A stretch of DNA of 64,000 nt, from assembly GCA_964461835.1 (NCBI GenBank), contig CAYWVO010000016.1:1-64000 (forward strand), given 5' to 3'. Source of the stretch: CAYWVO01 sp964461835 (GTDB taxonomy: Bacteria > Zixibacteria > MSB-5A5 > WJJR01 > JAJRUJ01). The position numbers and the translations under genes are program-made. This document shows positions 17,934 to 26,921 of the stretch, one piece after another; position 1 is the stretch's first letter, and the number at the start of each line of letters is the position of its first letter. A model generated the notes under the pieces. It saw nothing but the letters and a program-made list of their open reading frames with translations, had not been told where the DNA came from and did not search any database.

Positions 17934-19631
17934 TTAGTCGGCCGCTTCCGCCGGCCAGCTACGCGAATAGAGTTGCCCATCAAGACGCTTTTCCACCGAT
18001 TCAATTAAGGTGCGGTCACGCAGGATGTTCCTGATGCGATCAATATCACCGCGCAATTCTCGGTCGGTGGTGACCGGTGAGACGCCCCCATCCTTCAGCG
18101 TTTTCAATAAGATTTCTCCGGCAGGACCTAATGCGCGATCCGCATCCGGCCTGAGTCCGGCTGGCGGTTCGACATGCGCCGGCACTGGCAGGATTCCACG
18201 GCGGAAACACAACGCCTGATAGGCACAGAGTATCTCGATAGCCAGGACCGTTTCCACGTGTTCGATGATCTGGTTCAATTGCAGCGCAGCGGTCATGGAC
18301 ATGCTAACGTGATCTTCAATATTGGCGGAACTGGGAATTGAGTCGCAACTGGCAGGATGGCATAATGTCTTGTTTTCTGAAACCAGTGCTGCCGCCGTAT
18401 ATTGTGCGATCATCAGGCCGGTCTGTAGTCCCGGACTGGTACTGAGCGAGGAGGGCAGGCCGGCGTTGTGATGGGCATCGAGGATTTTCTGGCTGCGCCG
18501 TTCCGAGATCACCCCCAAATCGGCAACGGCGATTTTCAAACAGTCCGCCGCCAGGGCAATCGGCTGTCCGTGAAAATTGCCGGCGGAATAGTCGCGGAAC
18601 GGGGATACGGTTCCTCGATCAATCGGTTCAGGATCAGTATCTTCCACGAAAAATAATGGATTATCATTCACGCTGTTAATTTCGCGTTCCGTGGTCGTGT
18701 GTACATAGTGCAACACATCGGCGACCGCACCGTGCACTTGGGGGACGCAGCGGATCGAGTACGATTCTTGGACTTCCGCCGACGCGTTCATCCAGGCGCT
18801 GCCCTCAACCAAACGGCGAAGGTTATCGGCGCAATCGATCTGGCCGGGATGCGGACGGGTTTCGTGGACAACGGCTTCGTAGGCCCGTGTGGGCGCCCCA
18901 AGCGCTTCGGCGATACAGGCGGTTACGAAATCAGCGTGTTTCAGGACATTGAGTGCATCAAGGGCGGCCAGCGCCACAAGCGCGGTCGAAGCCGCGGTGC
19001 CATTAGTCAGCGCCAGTCCTTCTTTATAGCTTAGGGAAAAACCAGTGGAGAGCGGCGCACGCGCCAATGCGATCGTGCCGGGTAAAATTGTCCCCTCCAG
19101 TCGCGCTTGGCCCTCGCCAATCAGCACCAGTGCCCAATGCGCCAGCGGGCAGAGATCACCGGAGGCCCCGAGTGAGCCACGGGAGGGCACCACCGGGACC
19201 ACGCCGGCATTTATCATATCCCGGATCCGTTCGATCAGCTCCAACCGTACACCCGAACGACCGCGAATGAACGTGGCGAGCCGCAGCAGGCCGATTGCCC
19301 GCACCACGTCATCGGGTAAATCATTCCCCACGCCGACCGCGTGCGAGCGGAGGATGTTGGCCTGCAATGCCGCTGCCTCATCCGGATCAATCACATACTG
19401 CTTATGTTGGCCAAAGCCGGTGGTGACGCCATACAGGCGCGGGATTGGCTGTCCGAGATCGCGAGCGGCCTGCGCATCGGCAATCGCCTGCTCGACATGC
19501 CGCCGCGAATGTTCAACACGGGAATGACAATCGGCAGAGATTGCAATCGAATAGCCATGGCGGGCAACTGCTTCAACATCCGCCAGGGACAGTGGGGGAC
19601 CATCAATACTGAGGACAATTTCTTTTTTCAT
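17934..19631 (-). CDS. histidine ammonia-lyase family (MIO-dependent aromatic amino acid lyase)
   Basis: This 565-residue protein has the Ala-Ser-Gly triad that forms the MIO cofactor in GSLGASGDLCPLAH. It also has the YGVTTGFG lid motif and the HAL-type segment SIPSSANIEDHVSMSM with the active-site Glu. The inner lid reads RSHAVGVG, as in histidine lyases, where phenylalanine and tyrosine lyases have HL. I therefore lean to histidine deamination to urocanate. It is about 50 residues longer than typical HutH, and no hutU, hutI or hutG gene is near. A lyase for another substrate or an aminomutase remains possible. Confidence 0.85.
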   Translation of the reverse strand: MKKEIVLSIDGPPLSLADVEAVARHGYSIAISADCHSRVEHSRRHVEQAIADAQAARDLGQPIPRLYGVTTGFGQHKQYVIDPDEAAALQANILRSHAVGVGNDLPDDVVRAIGLLRLATFIRGRSGVRLELIERIRDMINAGVVPVVPSRGSLGASGDLCPLAHWALVLIGEGQARLEGTILPGTIALARAPLSTGFSLSYKEGLALTNGTAASTALVALAALDALNVLKHADFVTACIAEALGAPTRAYEAVVHETRPHPGQIDCADNLRRLVEGSAWMNASAEVQESYSIRCVPQVHGAVADVLHYVHTTTEREINSVNDNPLFFVEDTDPEPIDRGTVSPFRDYSAGNFHGQPIALAADCLKIAVADLGVISERRSQKILDAHHNAGLPSSLSTSPGLQTGLMIAQYTAAALVSENKTLCHPASCDSIPSSANIEDHVSMSMTAALQLNQIIEHVETVLAIEILCAYQALCFRRGILPVPAHVEPPAGLRPDADRALGPAGEILLKTLKDGGVSPVTTDRELRGDIDRIRNILRDRTLIESVEKRLDGQLYSRSWPAEAAD

Positions 19632-19683
19632 CGTGTATATACCATGTTACGGAAGGATTGTGTTTGGTTGTCTGACGGATCAA

Positions 19684-20463
19684 TCACCGCACCCGCGTTA
19701 CTTCTCCGGCAAATACTGCCGTTTCCTGACCATCCGCAAATATAACCATTGCACCAGAGGGCTGCAAACCGATGACCTCGCCGGTTATGATGTTATCGCC
19801 CACGGTGATGCTCACCTCGTGTCCGAGTAGGGTGCAACGGTCCTGATACGGTTCAACGAAGGGGGTGAATCCCTGGTCAAGAAATTGGTGGTACAACCGT
19901 TCAAATGTTTCCAGAAAACCGATTAACAGGGTATCGAAGTCGACGGTTTTGCCGGAGGCAATTGCCAGCGAAGTCGCGCTATCCCGGACCTCCTCGGGGA
20001 AATCGGCTGGCTGTTGCGACACATTGATGCCGACCCCGATAACGATATAGTCGATCTGGTTCTGTTCTGAGGAGAGATCGAGGAGAATACCGGCGGTTTT
20101 TTTGTTCTTCAGCAGCAGGTCGTTCGGCCATTTCAATTGTGCTTGAACCGGCAGTAAATCCTCAAGTGCCTGTGCCAGGGCCAACCCGGTAAGCAGCGAC
20201 AAGGTTGGTGCCTCGGCTGCGGTAATATTTGGTCGGACAAGAATCGAAAACCACAAGCCCAATCCCGGCGGTGAATGCCAGAGACGTTGGAAGCGCCCCC
20301 GCCCGGCGGTCTGCTCACCGGCCACGATCACGGTCCCGTGTGCGGCGCCGTCCCGGGCTGCCTGTTCGGCAAGTCGGTTGGTTGAGTCAACCGACTCATG
20401 ATATTGTAACAGTCGTCCAATCTGCTCGGTATGCAGTCGTTGTTGGATGCGGTTGGTATTCAT
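19684..20463 (-). CDS. birA: biotin--[acetyl-CoA-carboxylase] ligase, monofunctional
   Basis: This 259-residue biotin protein ligase has ESVDSTN, the biotin-adenylate loop GEQTAGRGRFQRLW, and KWPNDLLL. The SH3-like C-terminal domain (LGHEVSITVGDNIITGEVIGL) is present. The N-terminal winged helix of the repressor-type BirA is absent, so it should be an enzyme only. It lies 25 bp downstream of nadC on the same strand and is probably co-transcribed. Confidence 0.93.
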   Translation of the reverse strand: MNTNRIQQRLHTEQIGRLLQYHESVDSTNRLAEQAARDGAAHGTVIVAGEQTAGRGRFQRLWHSPPGLGLWFSILVRPNITAAEAPTLSLLTGLALAQALEDLLPVQAQLKWPNDLLLKNKKTAGILLDLSSEQNQIDYIVIGVGINVSQQPADFPEEVRDSATSLAIASGKTVDFDTLLIGFLETFERLYHQFLDQGFTPFVEPYQDRCTLLGHEVSITVGDNIITGEVIGLQPSGAMVIFADGQETAVFAGEVTRVR

Positions 20464-20488
20464 CGTCTGTCATTCGTCTCCGGCATTA

Positions 20489-21361
20489 TTAACGTATCCG
20501 AAGACTCAAATCTACGGGAGGAGCTGCCTGGGTAATTGCCCCGATGGAAATATAATCGACCCCGGCTTCGGCACGGGCGCGGATATTGCGCAACGTGACA
20601 CCGCCGGAACTTTCCAATATGACCTTTGTGCGATGAACCTTGCGAAATTCCCGAACCAGCGCAACGACACGGCGCAGCTGCGCGGGCGAAAAGTGGTCAA
20701 GCAATAGCCAGGGTATCTGGAATTCGAGCCCCGTACGGACTTCCGACAGTGTGCGGACTTCACAGATGATCAATGGTTTTTTCTTTCGTCGTTGAAATGC
20801 CGTGGTAACACGCTCCAGAGCCTCAGCGATAGCGCCACAGGCGGCAATATGGTTGTTTTTGACCATGACCGCATCGTCGAGTCCCAGGCGATGATTCACC
20901 CCGCCCCCCGCCTTCACCGCCGCCTTCTCCAAAAGCCGCAAGCCGGGGGTGGTTTTTCGGGTGTCCAACACCTGTGCGTTCGTTCCGGTAATGGCCTCGA
21001 CGAAACGTCGGGTGTGCGTGGCGATTCCGCTCAGGTGAGTCAGGAAATTTAATCCTGTCCGTTCTCCGGTAAGGATGGCGGCCGTATCTCCCCGCAGGAT
21101 GGCCAGCGAATCCCCTTTGGCAAATGGTTGTCCTTCCCGGACATGCCAGCGGACGCGCATGGTCTTATCCAGCAATTTGAAGACATCAGTGCAGGCTTGC
21201 CGTCCAGCGAAAATACCAGAAGTTTTGGCCAGCACGAATGCCTCGCCCTGGATGCCGGCAAGCGACATCGCTGACGTCGTGAGATCACCGCGGCCCACAT
21301 CTTCCGCGAGAGCCATTTTTATCAACTGCGTGACCGGATCGCGTTTCTTCATATTTTCCAT
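20489..21361 (-). CDS. nadC: nicotinate-nucleotide pyrophosphorylase (carboxylating)
   Basis: This 290-residue quinolinate phosphoribosyltransferase has EDVGRGDLTT, GERTGLNFLTHLSGIAT, LDTRKTTPGLRLLEKAAVKAGGGVNHRLGL (split over its active site), and the C-terminal ESSGGVTLRNI...ISIGAIT. It makes NaMN from quinolinate in de novo NAD synthesis; nadA and nadB are not in the window. The first ATG (21361) and the one three codons later (21352) are both possible. Confidence 0.96.
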   Translation of the reverse strand: MENMKKRDPVTQLIKMALAEDVGRGDLTTSAMSLAGIQGEAFVLAKTSGIFAGRQACTDVFKLLDKTMRVRWHVREGQPFAKGDSLAILRGDTAAILTGERTGLNFLTHLSGIATHTRRFVEAITGTNAQVLDTRKTTPGLRLLEKAAVKAGGGVNHRLGLDDAVMVKNNHIAACGAIAEALERVTTAFQRRKKKPLIICEVRTLSEVRTGLEFQIPWLLLDHFSPAQLRRVVALVREFRKVHRTKVILESSGGVTLRNIRARAEAGVDYISIGAITQAAPPVDLSLRIR

Positions 21362-21395
21362 AAAACCACGCGTAGGAAAAATGTCAAGAACGGCA

Positions 21396-22415
21396 TCATT
21401 CGGAGATTGCGCTCCTCAGCGGCCAGGAGGCTACCGCAGTCAAAGACCGGGGAGATTGTTTTCCCGCTGCCAGGTCAATTGCACCGCGTGCGGAAATCAT
21501 CGCTGCATTATCCGTACAAAGATCAGGTGGCGGGGCGACGAAAGAGAGTCTCGCCCGTTCGGCCTCGTGCGCCACTCGACGTCGCAACAGGGAGTTACAG
21601 GCCACACCTCCCGTAAGCGCTACACCGTCCGCCTGCGTCGTTTGCGCTGCAACCATTAATTTAGCAACCAACACGTCAACCACGGCCGCCTGGAAGGAGG
21701 CCAGAAAATCAGGCAAGGCGTTCTCTGGAATTACTTCCGGATGATCTTCCAGATAAATCGCTGCCGCGGTCTTTAATCCAGAAAAAGAAAAATCAAGACT
21801 GCCCTCTTCCAGCATGGCTCGGGGAAACCGGATAGCGTGGGGGTTGCCGGCCTGGGCAATTCTATCGATAGTCGCCCCAGCGGGGTAGGGAAGCCCGACA
21901 AGTTTCCCAACTTTGTCCAGGGCTTCGCCTGCAGCATCATCTCTTGTCTGCCCCAGCGTCTGGAAGCGATCCCAGTCTTGGGTCAGGACCAACGAAGTGT
22001 GACCGCCCGAGGCAATCAGCGAGACATGCGGCAACGGAAAATCCGGGTCGACCAGGCGCGGAGAGACCGCGTGCGCCTCCAGGTGGTTTACCCCGATGAA
22101 CGGTCGCTGGATGCGCAGGGCGAGAGCTTTGGCAAACGAAACACCCGACAGCAAACACCCAATAAGTCCTGGGCCGCGCGTAACCGCAATGCCGTCAATC
22201 GACCGCAGCGCACAGCCGGCAGACGATAGCGCTTCCTGAAGCAAAGGCCGAAGGCGGCTGACGTGCTCCCGCGAGGCCAGTTCCGGTACCACGCCGCCGT
22301 AGTCGGCATGAATTGTCTGGGTGTGGATGCAGTTGGCCCGGACGTGGGTGAAATCTTCTACCACGGCGACCGCCGTCTCATCGCAGGATGATTCAATGCC
22401 AAGCGTCAGAGACAT
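21396..22415 (-). CDS. tsaD: tRNA N6-adenosine threonylcarbamoyltransferase
   Basis: This 339-residue ASKHA-fold protein has LGIESSCDETAVAVV at the start, the metal motif NHLEAH (about residues 112-117), and GGHTSLVL. The C-terminal ALTGGVACNSLLRRRV is also present. It transfers threonylcarbamoyl to A37 of ANN-decoding tRNAs with TsaB/TsaE, which are not in this window. It lies 5 bp after the YbbR gene and 34 bp before nadC on the same strand. Confidence 0.97.
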   Translation of the reverse strand: MSLTLGIESSCDETAVAVVEDFTHVRANCIHTQTIHADYGGVVPELASREHVSRLRPLLQEALSSAGCALRSIDGIAVTRGPGLIGCLLSGVSFAKALALRIQRPFIGVNHLEAHAVSPRLVDPDFPLPHVSLIASGGHTSLVLTQDWDRFQTLGQTRDDAAGEALDKVGKLVGLPYPAGATIDRIAQAGNPHAIRFPRAMLEEGSLDFSFSGLKTAAAIYLEDHPEVIPENALPDFLASFQAAVVDVLVAKLMVAAQTTQADGVALTGGVACNSLLRRRVAHEAERARLSFVAPPPDLCTDNAAMISARGAIDLAAGKQSPRSLTAVASWPLRSAISE

Positions 22416-22420
22416 GGATG

Positions 22421-23353
22421 TTAGCGCAGACCAACCAGAACGGAATCAGGCGAGACCGTGACATGCTGGATCACCGTGGGCACTTCAACAAAAACCTGCA
22501 CGGTCGACATGCCGGTATCTGAGACCAGTGTGTCCGTCATGAGAGAATCGAGGTACACCTGAATCAGAGTACTGTCCAATTCCTCCAAAATACGCCGTCC
22601 CCCGCCGAGAGTCACGGTGACTGTGTCCGGTTGGATTATCAATTCATTTTGACCGTTGAAGCCGCTTGCCTGGATTGGTATACCGGTAAACACTTTTTCG
22701 CCATAAGGCTGAATGTCCGCATAAATACGACACTGATCGACATTACGCGTGACATTATAGATATTCAGTGGCGCCAATTCGACTTCATTGTCGACCTGCC
22801 CGGTCAAATCCTCGAAGGAGGTGGGACGGGTCCTGACCGAGGTAATACCGGCCAACACGGTTGCCGGTCCTTCGAGTACGACCGAATCAGGTACGATTTT
22901 AAGCGGCCCGACACGGACATACCCAGGGCGGGGCTTCAGCGTGACCTGCGGAATAACGGGCACTTTTCGTTGCCCTTTACGATCGATGTCAAGACTCAGG
23001 TCACCACCTTGTTTCACAAAACTCATATCCAGCCCCTGAATATCAAAGCTGGGCGCCTCTTTAGCCAAGATAGCGCGTGTGCGTTGTCCCTCCTGCTCCC
23101 GGCTCAAGTCAATCGTCCAGACACGATCGCGGAAGAGGAGCGGGATGATGTTTTTACCGGAACCCACACAACGGACCGTAGCATATTCCGGCGGCGGCGT
23201 GGCAAGGATTAGTGAGTCGTGCAGGTTTTCATATTCGAGGTGGTACCGGATATCCACCTCGTACTCTCTTTCGGTCGCCACGTGAAACCAGAGGAGAAAT
23301 GCCATGAGTATCGCCAGGAGTTTAATCCAAATGTTATGCAGGAGCCATCTCAT
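22421..23353 (-). CDS. YbbR-like domain protein
   Basis: This 310-residue protein has an N-terminal membrane helix (WIKLLAILMAFLLWFHV, the typical YbbR/CdaR start). Repeats of about 80 residues follow, each with a beta-rich YbbR pattern (for example VPVIPQVTLKPRPGYVRVGPLKIVPDSVVLEGP). CdaR proteins regulate the diadenylate cyclase CdaA in firmicutes. Here no cdaA is adjacent; tsaD follows after 5 bp. Its role is therefore unclear. Confidence 0.8.
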   Translation of the reverse strand: MRWLLHNIWIKLLAILMAFLLWFHVATEREYEVDIRYHLEYENLHDSLILATPPPEYATVRCVGSGKNIIPLLFRDRVWTIDLSREQEGQRTRAILAKEAPSFDIQGLDMSFVKQGGDLSLDIDRKGQRKVPVIPQVTLKPRPGYVRVGPLKIVPDSVVLEGPATVLAGITSVRTRPTSFEDLTGQVDNEVELAPLNIYNVTRNVDQCRIYADIQPYGEKVFTGIPIQASGFNGQNELIIQPDTVTVTLGGGRRILEELDSTLIQVYLDSLMTDTLVSDTGMSTVQVFVEVPTVIQHVTVSPDSVLVGLR

Positions 23354-23440
23354 CGATATTCCCCACCCTCCGCCTTCACAGAAGGTGTTGTTGATGACCG
23401 CGATCGCTGTGAATCAAGAGATGTGTTCGGCGTAGCGGTT

Positions 23441-23632
23441 TCACTTGTTGGACTTCTCGATTATCTTCCCAATTGATACTTCGCCGTTATCAATGCGAAT
23501 ATTAAAGCCGCATTCCGGATTCGAACAAACCCATGCTTTGTAACGGATTGTGGCTCCTTCGCGACCATAGTCCGACAACGGCAGGAGCACCCCCTGACGA
23601 CATTTTTTACATTCAGGAAACTGTGCTGACAC
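23441..23632 (-). CDS. small zinc-ribbon protein (topoisomerase C4-type)
   Basis: This 63-residue protein has CKKC near the start and CSNPEC in the middle, a four-cysteine ribbon like the C-terminal fingers of topoisomerase I. Short strands between the pairs (GVLLPLSDYG, IRYKAWVC) fit that fold. It is a stand-alone protein here, 87 bp upstream of the YbbR gene on the same strand. Function unknown; nucleic-acid binding is a guess from the fold. Confidence 0.65.
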   Translation of the reverse strand: MSAQFPECKKCRQGVLLPLSDYGREGATIRYKAWVCSNPECGFNIRIDNGEVSIGKIIEKSNK

Positions 23633-23943
23633 GAAAACCCCTCCTCCCTTGCCAACAAGATGTTGGCGCAGATAACCGTAGAGTTAATTATCGTAGTTTT
23701 CGCGAAAAGGGTCAACCGGAATCTAATTCAGGCACAGCCCAGCGCTCCCGGTTGTCACAGTATTCGGTTTTCAATGATGGATTCAATGCTTCTGCCGACA
23801 ACCTGCATCCGGCTGCAACATAGTTCCGGAAGGCCCGACGACGCCCTTGTTGTATCACTTTGCACTGCAATACGTTATAAACGCCCGGGCCAGATGAAAA
23901 ACTGGCATCACCTTTGCGGTAGAGAAATCCAGAGGTGAAGACA
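23633..23943. other. intergenic region with no recognised feature
   Basis: About 310 bp between divergent genes. It must hold the promoters of the zinc-ribbon gene and the small membrane peptide, but no convincing -35/-10 pair or RNA motif stands out. Confidence 0.5.
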
Positions 23944-24081
23944 ATGCAAAAATACAGATCGAAATCCAATGATAATCGCGGTGCAGGTTCGTTTACCGTG
24001 TTCACCATGATTGTGATGATTGTCGCCCTGTTTTTGGCCCTGACGTTCGGCCAGGCCGAGGGTCTGACCGCGGTTCTTTAG
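23944..24081 (+). CDS. 45-residue predicted single-span membrane peptide
   Basis: The frame runs from ATG (23944) to TAG (24079-24081). A polar, basic N-terminus (MQKYRSKSNDNRG) is followed by one hydrophobic helix (about residues 17-36) and a short tail EGLTAVL. An AGGTG ribosome site lies 7-8 nt upstream, and a strong terminator ends about 90 bp downstream, so it may be an independent transcription unit. No homologue was recognised. The coding case rests on start, ribosome site, hydrophobicity and terminator only. Confidence 0.5.
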   Translation: MQKYRSKSNDNRGAGSFTVFTMIVMIVALFLALTFGQAEGLTAVL

Positions 24082-24144
24082 GCAGACCAGTCGTCTCAAG
24101 CGACGAGAGCGCTTGACTTGTTCGTTTCCCTTCCTCCCTGGTGA

Positions 24145-24179
24145 AGCGTCCCGCTCATAATCGACGGGGCGCTTTTTTT
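24145..24179 (+). terminator. intrinsic terminator after the small membrane peptide
   Basis: AGCGTCCCG (24145-24153) pairs with CGGGGCGCT (24165-24173), with one T-G wobble, and leads into seven T. Confidence 0.85.
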
Positions 24180-24244
24180 GGGTTCTTCATATTCTTCTTC
24201 AAGTGTCCGATGATATACACGGGGAGTAAAAAGGGAGCTTTTGC

Positions 24245-24628
24245 ATGACAGACAAACCCACCGTTGTCGTGGTGGACAACCACCCGGAAATTCTGGAAGT
24301 TCTTACCGGTGTCCTGGATGCACTGGCGTACGAAACCTACGCCGCCGGCGGATATGAAGAAGCAGTCGAACTCCTTGATTCACATTCCGTGAGCGCGGTA
24401 ATTACCGATGTGGAGATGGAGCCGAAGACGGGATTTGATCTGCTGGCGACCTGTCGGTCGCGCTACCCAACGGTCCCGGTGATTATGGTTTCCTCCTACG
24501 CCGATTCGAAGATGCAGAAGCGGGCATTGCTTGCCGGTGCAGCCCAGTTTCTGGCGAAACCGTTCTCCATGGAGCAGTTGCACGATGCTTTAGAAGCATG
24601 CACCTCTATGACCTACGTCTCAGGTTGA
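24245..24628 (+). CDS. stand-alone response regulator receiver domain
   Basis: This 127-residue CheY-like protein has VVVVDNHPEI at strand 1, the phospho-acceptor Asp in AVITDVEM (about residue 59), Ser in VSSYAD, and the Lys of KPFSMEQL. The second acidic residue of the usual DD pair is Asn, and the metal site may rely on the neighbouring residues. No output domain or histidine kinase is nearby, so its partner is unknown. Flanking terminators suggest a single-gene unit. Confidence 0.88.
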   Translation: MTDKPTVVVVDNHPEILEVLTGVLDALAYETYAAGGYEEAVELLDSHSVSAVITDVEMEPKTGFDLLATCRSRYPTVPVIMVSSYADSKMQKRALLAGAAQFLAKPFSMEQLHDALEACTSMTYVSG

Positions 24629-24655
24629 CTAGACATATTGGCCTTGCAAATATGA

Positions 24656-24691
24656 CCAGCCCCTATTGTCTTGGGTGGCTGGTTATTTTTT
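24656..24691 (+). terminator. terminator of the response regulator gene
   Basis: CCAGCC (24656-24661) pairs with GGCTGG (24677-24682) and is followed by TTATTTTTT. It overlaps the stop codon of the convergent propeller gene. Confidence 0.7.
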
Positions 24692-25675
24692 GGAGAACGC
24701 CGGATAGTAATCATTGCCGCCGTAGGAAACCTGGGTTAACTCCTGACCCGAGCGGTTCACGACATAAATATTCCCGTCAATACTGGAAAACGCCAGCCAC
24801 TGACCATCCGGTGACCAACTAAGCGCATTGGTGCGAATATCCATGCCCGCCGGCGGAGTGAATATTTTCCGCTTTTCCCGCGTGTCCATGGCCACCAGCC
24901 AGATGCCGCGTTCGGACTGATTCCCGCTGAGGAAGGCAATCTCAGACCCATCCGGTGAAAACATTGGACAGGCGGCTTGTTGATATTTCTCCGCCTCCTG
25001 TTCCAGCTCGGCGTCCGTACGAGTAATCCCCGAGAACGGCACAATGACCATCCCCAGGTTTTTCGAACCGGTAGGAGATGCGCCTTGCGATTGAACATGA
25101 ATGTAGGCGACATATTTATTGTCCGGAGAAATTGTCGGCTGGACTCCCAGGTACTCATGGTCCCCGGCGGATTCCGGCGCCAGCGCAGTCACCGTACTGC
25201 CGTTCCAATTGCGATAATACACCCGGTAGCGCGGCATGATCGCATTCGCGAGATTTGCCTCTTCATCATAATGGTACACAAACCAGTTATCGTCGGGTGA
25301 CCATTGCGGATATGCCGAACCCAGATTATCGGTAATAAACCAGAAGAATCCGCTCTGCAGCGAGTCGATATGGGCGACATAGATATCGTAGCAACGATGA
25401 CGACCCAGACCACCGTCTGGGTAATTGACCGTCACATCGCCGCGACGGGCAAACGCAACCCGTTCGTTGTCCTGCGACCACGACAGCCGGCCGACCGCGT
25501 TTTGCGCGCGAAAAATCATTCGTGACTGGGATCCGTCCGCCTTCATGATCCAAACACTCTTATCGCGAATAAACGCGATGTTCCAATTTGGGTCCGGATT
25601 GTACTCCGCGAATACCGGGATTGCCAGTATGCTGCAAAGGATGAACGTAAGAACCAGGGTTGATGTTCGCTGCAT
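24683..25675 (-). CDS. secreted TolB/WD40-like beta-propeller protein
   Basis: A signal peptide (STLVLTFILCSILAIPVFAEYN) precedes repeated blades with the TolB-type motif SPDG/SPDN followed by W or Y: LSWSQDNERVAFAR, PQWSPDDNWFVY, PTISPDNKYVAYI, PMFSPDGSEIAFLSG, LSWSPDGQWLAFSS. With the first and last strands this makes about six blades in 330 residues. The ATG at 25675 starts the signal peptide and is preferred over 25693. It is not next to tolA/pal genes, so it is unlikely to be TolB itself; binding partner unknown. Confidence 0.82.
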   Translation of the reverse strand: MQRTSTLVLTFILCSILAIPVFAEYNPDPNWNIAFIRDKSVWIMKADGSQSRMIFRAQNAVGRLSWSQDNERVAFARRGDVTVNYPDGGLGRHRCYDIYVAHIDSLQSGFFWFITDNLGSAYPQWSPDDNWFVYHYDEEANLANAIMPRYRVYYRNWNGSTVTALAPESAGDHEYLGVQPTISPDNKYVAYIHVQSQGASPTGSKNLGMVIVPFSGITRTDAELEQEAEKYQQAACPMFSPDGSEIAFLSGNQSERGIWLVAMDTREKRKIFTPPAGMDIRTNALSWSPDGQWLAFSSIDGNIYVVNRSGQELTQVSYGGNDYYPAFSKK

Positions 25676-25762
25676 GTTTCGTTCCTTCCGCACTTTTTTT
25701 ATGAATGAATTCGGTACTGCACTCCTTTAGAGCCTTGTACTCCTCCCGTCGACACGGAGTTC

Positions 25763-25791
25763 TATATACTTCACCATTTTGCATTTTGCAA
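25763..25791 (-). promoter_or_regulatory. promoter of the propeller gene
   Basis: On the minus strand TTGCAA (25791-25786) and TATATA (25768-25763) are 17 bp apart, giving a leader of about 80 nt. Confidence 0.45.
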
Positions 25792-25899
25792 TAACGCGGC
25801 GCGAAATCCCAGAGGAATCTCCGAGAATTTAGCCAAACCGCCTATTTTTCTTCTGCTTAGTAGTTGTTCAACAAAGAGATAGCAAATCTCTCTCATTTC

Positions 25900-25913
25900 G
25901 GCCCTGCCTTTGC
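25900..25913 (+). promoter_or_regulatory. sigma54-like promoter of pilin gene 1
   Basis: The -24 GG (25900-25901) and -12 GC (25912-25913) are 10 bp apart within CGGCCCTGCCTTTGCA. This is close to the sigma54 consensus TGGCACN5TTGCA and to the element before pilin 3. The predicted start is near 25925. The same bases can form a small CCTGC/GCAGG hairpin. Confidence 0.5.
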
Positions 25914-25966
25914 AGGAATCCCGGTGGGCATGTGCGCAGCCGGGGGATAGCCGGGAGGTTTACCTA

Positions 25967-26419
25967 ATGGGTCGAAAGCAAAGGGAAGGAAGACGATGGC
26001 ACAACGGCTTCACACTTATCGAGTTGATGATCGTGGTGGTCATTATTGGCATTCTGGCCGCCCTGGCGATTCCTCGTATGATGGCGGCAAGTGTGAAAGC
26101 CAAGCAGGCGGAAGCAAAATCAGTGCTCAAACAGGTCTATACCGAGCAGCGCGCCTATCGGCATTTATACAATCGGTATTTCATCCCGGCCGGAGCGGCG
26201 GACAAAAACAATCCGACCGCCTTTGCGCCGCTGGATGTCGAAATCATGAGCAACGCCCGGTATACCTATACGATCACCTCTGCGGACGGTGGCGTCTCGG
26301 CGTTCACAGTCACCGCGACTGTAAGCAATCCCGGATTGGACAGCGACCCGACTCCCGATATCTGGGAAATGAACGAATTAGGAGTTCTTGTCGCCACATC
26401 CGATGATGCGTCGACCTAA
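25967..26419 (+). CDS. type IV pilin-like protein, tandem copy 1
   Basis: This 150-residue prepilin has a short basic leader and the prepilin peptidase site G^FTLIELMIVVV, with Glu at +5 for assembly. A hydrophobic alpha-1 helix follows (to about residue 42). The globular part ends in an acidic stretch with DSDPTPD, reminiscent of calcium-binding loops of GspG-type major pseudopilins. The ATG at 25967 follows GGGAGG; upstream in-frame codons lack a ribosome site. It is the first of three paralogues. Confidence 0.92.
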   Translation: MGRKQREGRRWHNGFTLIELMIVVVIIGILAALAIPRMMAASVKAKQAEAKSVLKQVYTEQRAYRHLYNRYFIPAGAADKNNPTAFAPLDVEIMSNARYTYTITSADGGVSAFTVTATVSNPGLDSDPTPDIWEMNELGVLVATSDDAST

Positions 26420-26462
26420 AGGCGTCTCATAAACCGGGGACGCCGCAGAAAGGCATACGGCT

Positions 26463-26921
26463 ATGATTTCACAGCGGAAATTAAAGAAGGCAAACCGTGG
26501 CCAATTTGGATTCACGCTGATCGAATTGATGATTGTCGTGGTCATTATCTCGATCCTTGCCGCGTTGGCGATTCCGCGATTCATGGCATCCTCGACCCGC
26601 GCCAAACAATCCGAAGCCAAGGCCTTGCTGAAACAGATTTACACTGAGCAGCGCGCGTATCGGCAGTTTTACGATCACTATTTCATCGCGGCGGGGCAGG
26701 CAGACGCAGCCAATCCGCATGCGTTTGCCGCCATTTGTGTCGAGATCCAATCGCCGGCGCGATATGTCTATACCATCACCTCGGGCGACGGTGGTGTGGC
26801 GACGTTCACCGCTCAAGCCACAGCAGCGAATCCCGGACTGGACAGCGACCCCGCACCGGATACCTGGACTATTGATCAGGATGGCGATCTTGTCGCGGTA
26901 TCCGATGACGCGACTCTTTAA
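26463..26921 (+). CDS. type IV pilin-like protein, tandem copy 2
   Basis: This 152-residue prepilin has the site GQFG^FTLIELMIVVV. The helix and globular region are closely similar to copies 1 and 3 (TRAKQSEAKALLKQIYTEQ, then the DSDPAPDTWTIDQDGDL tail). It lies 43 bp after copy 1 and has no promoter of its own that I can see, so it is likely co-transcribed with copy 1. Confidence 0.92.
   Translation: MISQRKLKKANRGQFGFTLIELMIVVVIISILAALAIPRFMASSTRAKQSEAKALLKQIYTEQRAYRQFYDHYFIAAGQADAANPHAFAAICVEIQSPARYVYTITSGDGGVATFTAQATAANPGLDSDPAPDTWTIDQDGDLVAVSDDATL

Noticed and set aside
25801..25966. Possible c-di-GMP (GEMM) riboswitch before the first pilin gene
   Set aside because: There are GCCGGG-type pieces and small hairpins, but the conserved GCAAACC and ACGCAAAGCC blocks are not in order. 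The region is better explained by a sigma54-like promoter and ribosome site.
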